Assembly (NCBI GenBank): GCA_963695675.1
Contig: CAVOGY010000005.1
Span: 806,001 to 870,000, forward strand
DNA length: 64,000 nucleotides
Source of the DNA: DASUPK01 sp963695675
GTDB taxonomy: Bacteria; Actinomycetota; Thermoleophilia; Solirubrobacterales; 70-9
Reading direction: 5' to 3'
The position numbers and the translations under genes are program-made. Below are positions 41,673 to 49,538 of the stretch, piece after piece (within the stretch, counting starts at the first letter, position 1; the number at the start of each line of letters is the position of its first letter). The notes under the pieces were generated by a model. It did no database searches. It saw only the letters and a program-made list of their open reading frames with translations, and was not told the DNA's origin.

Positions 41673-42689
41673 ATGACTGAGACCCTGTTCGAGAACGGAA
41701 ACGGAAACGGCGGCGCGCCATCCCCCGCGGGGCCCATCCTGCTGCGCGAGCTCTCGGACGGTGACGAAGTCTGCGGGGCATTCGTGGTGCGTGAGCGCGA
41801 GCGACGCCAGAAGCGCAACGGTGAGCACTACCTGCGGATCGTGCTGGCCGACAAGACCGGGACGGTCCCGGCGGTCGCCTGGGAAGGCGTCGCCGAGTGC
41901 TTCGAGGTCTGCGCGCCGGGCTCCGTCGTTTTGGTCAGCGGGAGCTTCTCGATCCATCCCCAGTTCGGCCGGCAGATCAAGCTTGCCGCCGTGCGCCCCG
42001 CCGGCCCCGGCGAGTACGCCGCCGAGCAGCTGGCCGAGGGGCCGACGCGGGCCATTGACCTGCTCGAGGCGGACCTGCGAGAGCTGATCGCAACGGTGCA
42101 GAGCCCCGCTCTGCGCGAGCTGCTCGATCACTTCTTCGCGCCCGGCACCGAGTCCTGGGCGCGCTTCCGCGAGGCGCCCGCCGCCAAGCACTACCACCAG
42201 GCATACGCCGGGGGACTGCTCGAGCACACCCTGTCGGTCGCCCAGGCGGTGAGCGCGGCAGCCAACTTCTTCCCCGGCATCGACCGCGAGATCGCGGTCA
42301 CTGGAGCAATGCTCCACGACATCGGCAAGACCGAGGCCTACAACGACGACCCGCTCGCGATCGAGCTGACCGACGCCGGCCGCCTCGAGGGTGAGATCCC
42401 GCGCGGCTACTACAAGGTGCGGCGCGAGATCGAGCGGATCGAAGGTTTCGATCCGGACGTCGCCCAGGCAATCCTGCACATCATCCTCTCCCACCACGGG
42501 CAGCTCGAGCACGGCTCGCCGGTCGTACCGGCCACCCGCGAGGCGACGCTGGTGCATGCGATCGACAACCTTGGCGGCAAGCTCGGCAGCTTCGACCGGC
42601 TGGAGCGCGAGCTCGCCGATGGGGAGAGCTGGTCACGCTTCGACCGCGGCATCGACGCCTCGGCCTTCTTCCGCTCGCGCGCCGCCTAA
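41673..42689 (+). CDS. OB-fold plus HD-domain 3'-5' exoribonuclease, YhaM-like
   Basis: The 338-residue protein has an OB-type nucleic-acid-binding domain (about 20-110: LRIVLADKTGTVPAVAWEGV, VLVSGSFSIHP) and an HD domain: LLEHTLSVAQA, GAMLHDIGKTEAY, ILHIILSHHGQLEHGSP and the final Asp in LVHAIDNLGGKL. This pair is typical of YhaM/CBF1 3'-5' exonucleases. ATG 41673 is preferred over GTG 41649. Confidence 0.9.
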   Translation: MTETLFENGNGNGGAPSPAGPILLRELSDGDEVCGAFVVRERERRQKRNGEHYLRIVLADKTGTVPAVAWEGVAECFEVCAPGSVVLVSGSFSIHPQFGRQIKLAAVRPAGPGEYAAEQLAEGPTRAIDLLEADLRELIATVQSPALRELLDHFFAPGTESWARFREAPAAKHYHQAYAGGLLEHTLSVAQAVSAAANFFPGIDREIAVTGAMLHDIGKTEAYNDDPLAIELTDAGRLEGEIPRGYYKVRREIERIEGFDPDVAQAILHIILSHHGQLEHGSPVVPATREATLVHAIDNLGGKLGSFDRLERELADGESWSRFDRGIDASAFFRSRAA

Positions 42690-42767
42690 AACCTTCCTAA
42701 GTCCACCATCCCCCACGGCGCCTGCGGCGTATTACGCAGGTCAACCACTGCGAGAAGGGATGAGTCG

Positions 42768-42953
42768 ATGTTGAGCAGAACAGGACGGTGGATCGTCGCC
42801 GGGATCGCGGCGCTGGCCCTCTCTGTCGGCGGTGCTGGAGTCGCCCTCGCCGGACACCACCACCATCACCACCACGGGATCCCGCAGCACAACGGCGGAG
42901 ACCACGACGCCGATAACAACGGCGGGCCCAGCGACGGCGACGGCCGGATTTAG
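42768..42953 (+). CDS. Small exported His-rich protein
   Basis: The 61-residue product has a signal peptide (RTGRWIVAGIAALALSVGGA, cleavage after ALA) and a mature part of ~33 residues that starts GHHHHHHHG, with seven consecutive His, then Asp/Asn/Gly-rich sequence. AGAAGGGATG gives a ribosome-binding site 7-10 bases before ATG 42768. Periplasmic or surface binding of Ni, Cu or Zn is plausible. No family recognised. Confidence 0.65.
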   Translation: MLSRTGRWIVAGIAALALSVGGAGVALAGHHHHHHHGIPQHNGGDHDADNNGGPSDGDGRI

Positions 42954-43569
42954 GCCGTCTCATCGCGGCCGGGTTCTAGTCGCCGCGCTCGCGCTGGCGA
43001 GCGCCGCGGCACTGGCCGCATGCGGCTCCTCCGAGCTCTCCGGACCGCCGGCGCCCGCGAACCCAGCGAGCTTCGCTTGGGTGCATCCGGCGCCAGCGCC
43101 GTCCGGATGGCGGACGAGGCCGCTGCCCTCGGGCAACGCCAGCCTGGCCTATCCGCCGAACTGGCGCCTGACCAGAACGGATCCGGGGACCGTCACCGCC
43201 ACGCTCGACCAGGACGGCGAAATCGCCGGCTACCTGAACATCACGCCGCAAAGCGGCGCCGAGAGCCTGACCAACTGGGCGAGCTTCCGGCCCGCGCACA
43301 ATCGCGAGGAGGGCGATCGCGACCTGAGGCCCCTTTCGTCGGCGACGGGGCTGCATTTCCGCGACGGAACCGGCTCCTGCGTCCAGGACACTTACACGAC
43401 GTCGACCGACCACCACTATCGCGAGATCGCCTGCATCGTGCGCGGCCCGGAGGCGACGACGGTGATCGTGGCCTCGGCACCGCCGACTCGGTGGGCTCCG
43501 CTCTCGTCGACGCTCGAACAGGCCGTGTCGAGCTTCGACGCTCGTGGCCAGCAACCGCCGCCAGGCTGA
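42832..43569 (+). CDS. Lipoprotein, start uncertain
   Basis: The mature protein is clear: a lipoprotein signal HRGRVLVAALALASAAALAA ends in the lipobox LAAC (cysteine near 43020), followed by ~180 residues with WVHPAPAPSGWRTRPLPSGN, YPPNWRLTRTDPGTVTATL and a C-terminal strand pattern similar to PsbP/MOG1-like secreted proteins. The only in-frame start is ATG 42832, inside the His-rich gene, which would place 45 odd residues before the signal. The true start is probably near 42955, and a base may be missing there. Extracytoplasmic function unknown. Confidence 0.6.
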   Translation: MLESPSPDTTTITTTGSRSTTAETTTPITTAGPATATAGFRPSHRGRVLVAALALASAAALAACGSSELSGPPAPANPASFAWVHPAPAPSGWRTRPLPSGNASLAYPPNWRLTRTDPGTVTATLDQDGEIAGYLNITPQSGAESLTNWASFRPAHNREEGDRDLRPLSSATGLHFRDGTGSCVQDTYTTSTDHHYREIACIVRGPEATTVIVASAPPTRWAPLSSTLEQAVSSFDARGQQPPPG

Positions 43570-43641
43570 GACGGCTGCGCAAATTGCGGAAATGGATTCG
43601 GAGGCTCGACATACGTCGTTGGGAGCGGCGAACCCCGCCTC

Positions 43642-43647
43642 TATCCT
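43642..43647 (+). promoter_or_regulatory. -10 box TATCCT for the WYL regulator gene
   Basis: TATCCT ends 9 bases before ATG 43657, with no ribosome-binding site between. This is the same hexamer as at the mutase gene. Confidence 0.4.
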
Positions 43648-43656
43648 GCGTCCGCG

Positions 43657-45742
43657 ATGGCCAAAGACACCGAGAAGCTGATCCGCCAGCTCTCGCTGAT
43701 CTCCTACCTCATGGCCCAGGGCAGGCCTACCTCGGCGCTCGAGATCAAGCGCGAGGTGGAGGGGTACAGCGACATGAACGACGATGCCTTCGCGCGCCGC
43801 TTCTACGCCGACCGCGCGGAGCTCGAGAGCCTCGGCATCACGCTCCAGGTCGAGAAGCCCGGCGAGAGCCTGCAGGGCTACGAGTCCGAGCTCTACTCGC
43901 TGCCACCCGAGAACTACTACCTGCCCGAGATTCGCTTCGGCGATGACGAGCTGGCGGCGTTGCAGACAGCCCTCCACCTTCTAGACGGCGAGTTCGCCTA
44001 TGCGGAGCCGCTGCGGCTGGCGCTGCAACAGGTCTCGTGGGGGCGTCCTAGCCCGCTGACCGCTCCGGAGCAGTCATCGGTCGAGGTGCGGATGACGGCC
44101 AAGGCCGACGGCGCCGAGGTCTCGCAGCGCCTTTCCAAGATCGAGACCGCAATCTCCCGGCGCAAGACGATCGAGTTCACCTACTACACGATCGAGCGGG
44201 ACTCCGAGGAAAAGCGAAAGGTGGACCCCTACCACCTCGTCTACCGGGGGGGTCAGTTCTACTTGATCGGACACTCGCACGAGCGGGACGCGGTTCGCGT
44301 CTTCAGGCTCTCGCGGATCCGCGGCAAGGTCTCATACGCGTCGAAGGCGGAGCACGACTTCGCGCCGCCCCAGGACTTCGACCGCCGCGACTACGCTCGG
44401 CGCGCCGAGTGGCAGCTCGGCGAGATCCAGGGGACCGCGAAGATCTTCCTGCGCGACCGGATCGCCTGGCTGGTCGAGCGCGACTTCGGCGCCTACGGTG
44501 AGTTCCGCAATCCCGGCCGCGGCGACGGATCGCCGGGCAAGGGCCGCATCCTCGAGACCGAGTACGCCTCCAGCCGCCAGATGGTCGCCTGGGTCCTGCA
44601 CTGGCGACGCAATGCGACCGTGCTCGACCCGCCCGAGCTGGCCGACGAGGTGGCGGAGCGCCGGGAGCTGCTCTCGCAGCGGCACAGCGCAGACTTCGAG
44701 CCGGCCGAAACGGTCCGGACGGTGCCGCCGGCGCCGCGTTCGGCCCGCTCCAACGGGCGCTCCGAATCCTCGATCCGGCCCGAGCGCTTCGCCCGTCTGG
44801 TGACCCTCGCCGGGATGCTGATCGAGTCCGCGAAGGGCGAAGCCCGGCTGCCGGTGGCCGATGTGAAGGAGCGGCTGCACGTCAGCGACGAGGAGCTCCG
44901 CGACGACATCGACCTGCTCAATGTCGTCAACTTCGGCGGGGGGACCTACGTGCTCTACGCCGAGCTGCAGGGCGAACGAGATCGAAGTCGACGCCGAGCC
45001 CTACGGCGACAACTTCGCCCGGCCCGCGAGGCTGCTGCCGCTCGAGGCCAAAGCCCTGGTCGCGGCGATCGATCTGTTCGGCGACCACCTGCCGCAGAGC
45101 GGGCTCGTCAGCGCCCGCAAGAAGATCGTCACGGCCCTCGGACACGATCCGTCGGAGGAGGGGCTGGAGATCGCGGTCTCGGGAGGGGACGATTCCGACG
45201 TCGCGCGGAAGGTGAACAAGGCGATCGAGGGCCGCCGCGTGCTCTCGATCCACTACTACAAGGAGAACGAGGACGAGTTCACCAAACGCGACATCGAGCC
45301 CTACCGGCTTGCCAACGGACCGGAGGGCTGGTACGTCGCCTCGTACGACCGCCGGCGCGAGGACGTCCGTCACTTCCGCCTCGATCGGATCAAGGAGGCC
45401 GAGATCTCGAAGGAGAGCTTCGAGCCCCGCCCGGAGGTGGAGGAGATCGCCGCAATCGAGGGAGGGTGGCTCTCGGGTGAGCAGGTCCCGGCGGCCGACG
45501 TCGCCCGGGTCTGGGTCTCCCCCGAGCGCGCCCGCTGGGCCCGCGAGGAGCACCCCGTGATCGAGGAGCTCGCCGATGATGCCGTCGTGATCGAGGTGCC
45601 CTACGGCAGCACCGAGTGGCTGCTGCGGGAGATCCTCAAGGGGGCCGGGGAGCTCGTCGTCCTCGAGCCCGAGGCCGCCCGGGAGGCGATCGCCCGCGAG
45701 CTCGAGGTGGACGCCGGCGCCACCGCCGTCAAGGCCGCCTAG
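43657..45742 (+). pseudogene. PafB-PafC fusion type WYL regulator, one frameshift
   Basis: The gene would encode ~695 residues with two HTH-WYL modules in tandem, as in the PafBC heterodimer of the mycobacterial DNA-damage response, here as one chain. Module 1: HTH (LIRQLSLISYLMAQGRPTSA) and WYL domain with KRKVDPYHLVYRGGQFYLI. Module 2: RFARLVTLAGMLIESAKGEA, then IEPYRLANGPEGWYVASYDR. One base is lost at about 44965-44975: the text after YAELQG must shift to continue NEIEVDAEPYGDNFARPARL. Both halves are otherwise intact, so a sequencing error is quite possible. WYL domains sense single-stranded DNA or RNA; a RecA-independent DNA-damage activator is the expected role. Confidence 0.8.
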
Positions 45743-45759
45743 GCGCCAAGCGCCGAGCC

Positions 45760-46554
45760 GTGTGCTTCGACTTCGACTCGCGGCCGCCAGAGGTTCCCCC
45801 TGAGCTGATCGGCCCGCCGATCGCCGGAGGAGCTGCGGCCGAGTTGCTGACGCTCGAGTCCGCCGACGGGACCGCCTTCTCGGCGTCGCTCGCCCAGGCG
45901 GGCGAGGGAGGCGACCCGGGGGTGGTGATCATCCCCGACGTCCGCGGGCTCTATCCGTTCTACATCGAGCTGGCCGAGCGGTTCGCGCAGGCCGGCCATC
46001 ACGCGATCGCGTTCGACCATTACGGGCGGACTGCCGGCCTCGGCCCGCGGGACGACGAGTTCGACTACATGCCCCACCGGCAGCAGGTGAAGCTGAATCA
46101 GGCGCTGCAGGATCTCTCCGCCGCCATCGACGAGCTTCGCCGTCGAACCGGCGTCGGGCCGGTGGCCACCGTGGGCTTCTGCTTCGGCGGGTCGCTCTCC
46201 TTCGTCGCCGGGGCGGATCCCGATCTCGACCTGACTGGGGTGGTCGGGCTCTACGGCGTCCTCGATCGATCGCGCTTCGACGGCCGAGGAGTGCTGGCCC
46301 AGGCGGCGGACATCAGGCGCCCGGTGCTCGGCCTATTCGGGGGAGCCGACGAGGCGATCCCGTCGGACCAGATCGAGGAGTTCGAGTCGGCGCTCTCGGC
46401 GGCCGGGGTCGAGCACCAGATCCACGTCTACCCCGCCGCCCCGCACTCCTTCTTCGACAAGAAGCAGGACGAGTTCGCGCAGGAGTCGGAGGACGCCTGG
46501 CGGCGGATCCTCGGGTTCCTGGCTGAGATCAGGGAGCGCGCAGCCCAGGCCTGA
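45760..46554 (+). CDS. Dienelactone hydrolase family protein
   Basis: The 264-residue alpha/beta hydrolase has the DLH nucleophile elbow GFCFGGSLSF with cysteine in place of serine, the Asp in LGLFGGADEAIP and the His in YPAAPHSFFD. VVIIPDVRGLYPFYIELAER is the N-terminal strand and oxyanion region. It may cleave a lactone or ester. GTG 45760 starts 17 bases after the WYL gene. Confidence 0.87.
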   Translation: MCFDFDSRPPEVPPELIGPPIAGGAAAELLTLESADGTAFSASLAQAGEGGDPGVVIIPDVRGLYPFYIELAERFAQAGHHAIAFDHYGRTAGLGPRDDEFDYMPHRQQVKLNQALQDLSAAIDELRRRTGVGPVATVGFCFGGSLSFVAGADPDLDLTGVVGLYGVLDRSRFDGRGVLAQAADIRRPVLGLFGGADEAIPSDQIEEFESALSAAGVEHQIHVYPAAPHSFFDKKQDEFAQESEDAWRRILGFLAEIRERAAQA

Positions 46555-46559
46555 TTCGT

Positions 46560-46991
46560 CTACTGCGTGGCCGTCTCCATCGCGGCGTCCTTCGCCTCCT
46601 CGGGAGGAACGCCGGGGGCGTACCGATGGTGGATCGCCAGCGCGTTGCCGTCCGGGTCCTGGAAGATCGCCTGCTTGCAGACGCCGCTGTCGATCACGTC
46701 GGTCACGAACTCGACGCCGCGGGACTCGAGTTCCGCCTTCGCCGCCTCGAAGTCGTCGACGTGGAACTCGAGCGGCGTGGTGCTCGAGCTGAAGTCGATG
46801 TTGAAGGCGTCGACCTGCAACAGCGCGATCGTCACGGTCCCGGTCTCGAACTCGCCGGCCGGCATGTCGCCCCACTGCTTCCCGAACGGCAGTCCGAGGG
46901 TCTCGCCGTAGAACTTCCTGGCGGCCTCCCAGTCCTTGGTCGGGAACGCAATGAAGTCGACGCCGTTGATCAGTTGTCCGCTGTTCGCCAT
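46560..46991 (-). CDS. VOC-family protein
   Basis: The 143-residue protein has one VOC domain: NGVDFIAFPTKDWEAARKFY and FQDPDGNALAIHHRY. It is one of three unrelated VOC proteins in the window. The stop is only 6 bases past that of the hydrolase on the other strand. A ribosome-binding site AGGTGAGGAC lies upstream on the minus strand. Confidence 0.85.
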   Translation of the reverse strand: MANSGQLINGVDFIAFPTKDWEAARKFYGETLGLPFGKQWGDMPAGEFETGTVTIALLQVDAFNIDFSSSTTPLEFHVDDFEAAKAELESRGVEFVTDVIDSGVCKQAIFQDPDGNALAIHHRYAPGVPPEEAKDAAMETATQ

Positions 46992-47012
46992 GTCCTCACC
47001 TTTGCATATTCG

Positions 47013-47861
47013 TTATGGATGACCCACGTGCGTGGCGGGCGCCTCAACGGCCAGCACCTGCCCGGTCCTCGGCTCTTTGAAGATGCCCTCCGGACCGTTC
47101 CACTCGGCGACGTTGAGGAACAACGTCCTGCCGTCCTCGCCGCCGAGCATGCAGGCGAAGCAGAAGCGGTCGAGCTCGATCGTGTCCAGCACCTCGCCAC
47201 CCTCGCGGACGCGCACGCAACTCTGGAACTTGGGACTCCAGACCGCGCCCTCGGCGTCCATGCAGATCCCGTCGCCGCCCTCGCCGAGATCGGCCCAGAC
47301 CCGGCGGCCGGAGAGCTCGCCGTCGCCGCCGATGTCGAACGCGGTCAGCCGGCCCTCGTAGGACTCGGCGACGATCAGCGTCGAGTTGTCGGGCGTTACG
47401 ACCATCCCGTTGGGGAAGGCGAGACCGTCCGCCACCTGCCGCGCGGTGCCATCGGGTGCGACCAGGGCGATGATCCCGGGCTTCGGGTCCTCGCCGCCCA
47501 TCAGGTCGAACTCGACGTTGTTGACGTAGGTGTTGGCACGGCCGTCAACGACGATCTCGTTCCACCCATGGTCCGAGAGCCCGCTGAGGTCGACTTGGGG
47601 CACAAGCGAACCGTCGCCCTCCATGCGAAGGAGCTGCCGCCCCGCGGTGACGAGCATCGGCCCGCCGGGCAGCCAGTCGATCGAGAAGGGAAAGGCGTCA
47701 ACCCGCGTCATCACCTCGCTCCGCCCGGCAAGGTCGAGGGCGATCACCTCGTGCTCGACCCAGTCGGAGAACCAGAGCCGGCCCTCGTGCCAGCGCGGCG
47801 ATTCGCCCAGGCCTATCCCCTCCATCAGGACCGCTGGCTTTGTTCTTCCGGCGGGCGTCAC
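47013..47861 (-). CDS. SMP-30/gluconolactonase-like beta-propeller
   Basis: The 282-residue protein has the SMP-30 pattern: GLGESPRWHEGRLWFSDW, GWNEIVVDGRANTYVNN, GLAFPNGMVVTPDNSTLIV and GGDGICMDAEGAVW hold the metal-ligand Glu, Asn and Asp of lactonases. It probably opens a sugar lactone. The start overlaps the end of the SRPBCC gene by 4 bases, so the three genes 48695 to 47013 form one operon. Confidence 0.88.
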   Translation of the reverse strand: MTPAGRTKPAVLMEGIGLGESPRWHEGRLWFSDWVEHEVIALDLAGRSEVMTRVDAFPFSIDWLPGGPMLVTAGRQLLRMEGDGSLVPQVDLSGLSDHGWNEIVVDGRANTYVNNVEFDLMGGEDPKPGIIALVAPDGTARQVADGLAFPNGMVVTPDNSTLIVAESYEGRLTAFDIGGDGELSGRRVWADLGEGGDGICMDAEGAVWSPKFQSCVRVREGGEVLDTIELDRFCFACMLGGEDGRTLFLNVAEWNGPEGIFKEPRTGQVLAVEAPATHVGHP

Positions 47862-48385
47862 GACCCCGCGTCCGCCGCCTGCGAGTAGCGCAGCGAGCCG
47901 GGCGTGGTCAGCAGCTCGCCGGTCTCGAGCAGCGTCTTCAGGCCCGAGAGGATCATCGGCCAGCCGCCGTAGAGCTCGGGGTTGGCGTCGATCGGGAGCT
48001 GGTCATGGACCACCGTCAGCTGACAGGAGTCGGCGACCTGCCTGATCTCCCAGGTCACGCGCGACGCGCCCGCCGCCTTCACCTCGTCGCTCCAGAGCGC
48101 CGTGAAGGTCTGCACGAGCCGATGCGGCGGATCGACCTCGATGTTCTCGCCCTCGGCGATGTCGATCACGCCGGGAACTCCCGAGCTGTACCCGGACCCC
48201 GGCGTCCACTCCGAGGTCGTGCCGACTCCGAAGCTGTACTTCGCCCGGATCTCGGGATCGGTGATCGCCTCCCAGAGCCGCTCGGGCGTGGTCTTGATGT
48301 AGATCTCGAACACCGTCATCGCGGTCTCGCCGTTGGGATCCGGCGTCAGCCGGATCTGATGCGGCACATCGAACTGCTCAGTCAT
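47858..48385 (-). CDS. SRPBCC (AHSA1-like) protein
   Basis: The 175-residue protein has the AHSA1 signature (FEIYIKTTPERLWEAITDPE, VVHDQLPIDANPELYGGWPM, ILSGLKTLLETGE). The start overlaps the ArsR stop by 8 bases. ArsR plus SRPBCC pairs with lactone or glyoxalase-type enzymes are common, and the protein may bind the effector. Confidence 0.87.
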   Translation of the reverse strand: MTEQFDVPHQIRLTPDPNGETAMTVFEIYIKTTPERLWEAITDPEIRAKYSFGVGTTSEWTPGSGYSSGVPGVIDIAEGENIEVDPPHRLVQTFTALWSDEVKAAGASRVTWEIRQVADSCQLTVVHDQLPIDANPELYGGWPMILSGLKTLLETGELLTTPGSLRYSQAADAGS

Positions 48386-48695
48386 CGTTTGCCTCCTCGA
48401 GTTCTCTCTTCAGGCCCGTGAGCGAAGCGGCCCAGGGCTCGGCGTACTTGCTGACCCAGCGCTCGTAGACGAGCCGGATCGGGACGGGGTTCAGGAAGTG
48501 GAGCTTCTCCCGGCCGCGCTTGCGCGTGACCACGAGGTTCGCCTCCTCCAGAACCTTCAGGTGCTTCATGACGCCGAAGCGCGACATCGGCAGCTTCCGT
48601 TCGAGCGCGGTGAGCGTCTGCCCGTTGCGCTTGTAAAGCCGATCGAGCAGCTCCCGCCGGGTCGGGTCGGCCATTGCCTTGAAGACCTCGTCCAT
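48378..48695 (-). CDS. ArsR-family transcriptional regulator
   Basis: The 105-residue protein starts MDEVFKAMADPTRRELLDRL, with recognition helix LPMSRFGVMKHLKVLEEANL and wing VVTRKRGREKLHFL. No CxC metal site. It heads an operon with SRPBCC and SMP-30 genes. A perfect 20-bp palindrome 13 bases upstream is its probable operator. Confidence 0.9.
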   Translation of the reverse strand: MDEVFKAMADPTRRELLDRLYKRNGQTLTALERKLPMSRFGVMKHLKVLEEANLVVTRKRGREKLHFLNPVPIRLVYERWVSKYAEPWAASLTGLKRELEEANDD

Positions 48696-48707
48696 AGTCC
48701 GGAGTAT

Positions 48708-48727
48708 ATGTGACCTTTTGGTCACAT
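48708..48727. promoter_or_regulatory. 20-bp perfect palindrome, ArsR operator
   Basis: ATGTGACC and GGTCACAT are perfect 8-bp arms with a TTTT spacer. It is located between the divergent ArsR (start 48695) and metallo-hydrolase (start about 48764) genes. Confidence 0.65.
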
Positions 48728-48763
48728 GTCAAGCGGTTGCCGCAGAGGTGGAGAATGCCGCGG

Positions 48764-49504
48764 ATGTCGAAGTCGGCCGACGTCCGGGTCCTCGTGGCCC
48801 ACAACCCCGGACCGATGACCCTGGAGGGGACGAACACCTACGTGGTCGGGCGCGATCCGGCCGTGGTGCTCGATCCGGGCCCGGCTGAGGAAGCTCACAT
48901 CGAGGCGATCCGCGCGGCGAGCTCCGAACGCGGCGGGATCGGGACGGTACTTCTCACCCATGGCCACGCCGATCACAGCGAGGCGGTCGCGACGCTGGGC
49001 ATCGAGCCCACTCGGCCGGCCGACGGCGAATGGGTCGGCGGGCTGCAGGCGATCGCCACTCCCGGCCACGCCGCGGATCATCTTTGCTTCCTCCTGCCGA
49101 CCCGCTCGGATGACGCGGGACCATACGCCTGCTTCACGGGGGACCTGATCCTGGGCGAGGGCTCGACGATCGTCGGTCCCCGCGGGACGGGCGGCTCCCT
49201 CGGCGACTACATGGAGTCCCTCCGGCGGCTGCAGGGGCTCGACCTGGAGGTGCTCTACCCGGGTCACGGCCCGCAGGTGGACGATCCGCAGGCAAAGATC
49301 GCGGAATACATCGCGCACCGCCAGCAGCGAGAAGACCGGCTGGTAGCCGCCCTGAATCGAGGCGAGCGCTCCAATGCCGCCCTGCTCGCCGAGGTCTGGA
49401 ACGACGTGCCCGAGCAGCTTCGAGACGCTGCCGCGATCGCGATGCAGGCCCACCTCGAGAAGCTCCAGGACGAGGGCCGGCTTCCGTCGGACTTGCGCGA
49501 CTGA
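48764..49504 (+). CDS. MBL-fold metallo-hydrolase (LACTB2-like)
   Basis: The ~246-residue protein has the MBL motif THGHADHSEAV, GTNTYVVGRDPAVVLDPGPA, TPGHAADHLCF, TGDLILGEGSTIV and YPGHGPQVDD. The C-terminal helices (RQQREDRLVAALNRGERS, ALLAEVWND) form the winged-helix-like tail of the LACTB2 group, some of which are endoribonucleases. ATG 48764 is preferred over 48755, as the GAGGTGGAG site is better spaced. Confidence 0.88.
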   Translation: MSKSADVRVLVAHNPGPMTLEGTNTYVVGRDPAVVLDPGPAEEAHIEAIRAASSERGGIGTVLLTHGHADHSEAVATLGIEPTRPADGEWVGGLQAIATPGHAADHLCFLLPTRSDDAGPYACFTGDLILGEGSTIVGPRGTGGSLGDYMESLRRLQGLDLEVLYPGHGPQVDDPQAKIAEYIAHRQQREDRLVAALNRGERSNAALLAEVWNDVPEQLRDAAAIAMQAHLEKLQDEGRLPSDLRD

Positions 49505-49538
49505 CCTGCCTCTGCCCATCCCCTGGTATGAAGTTCCG

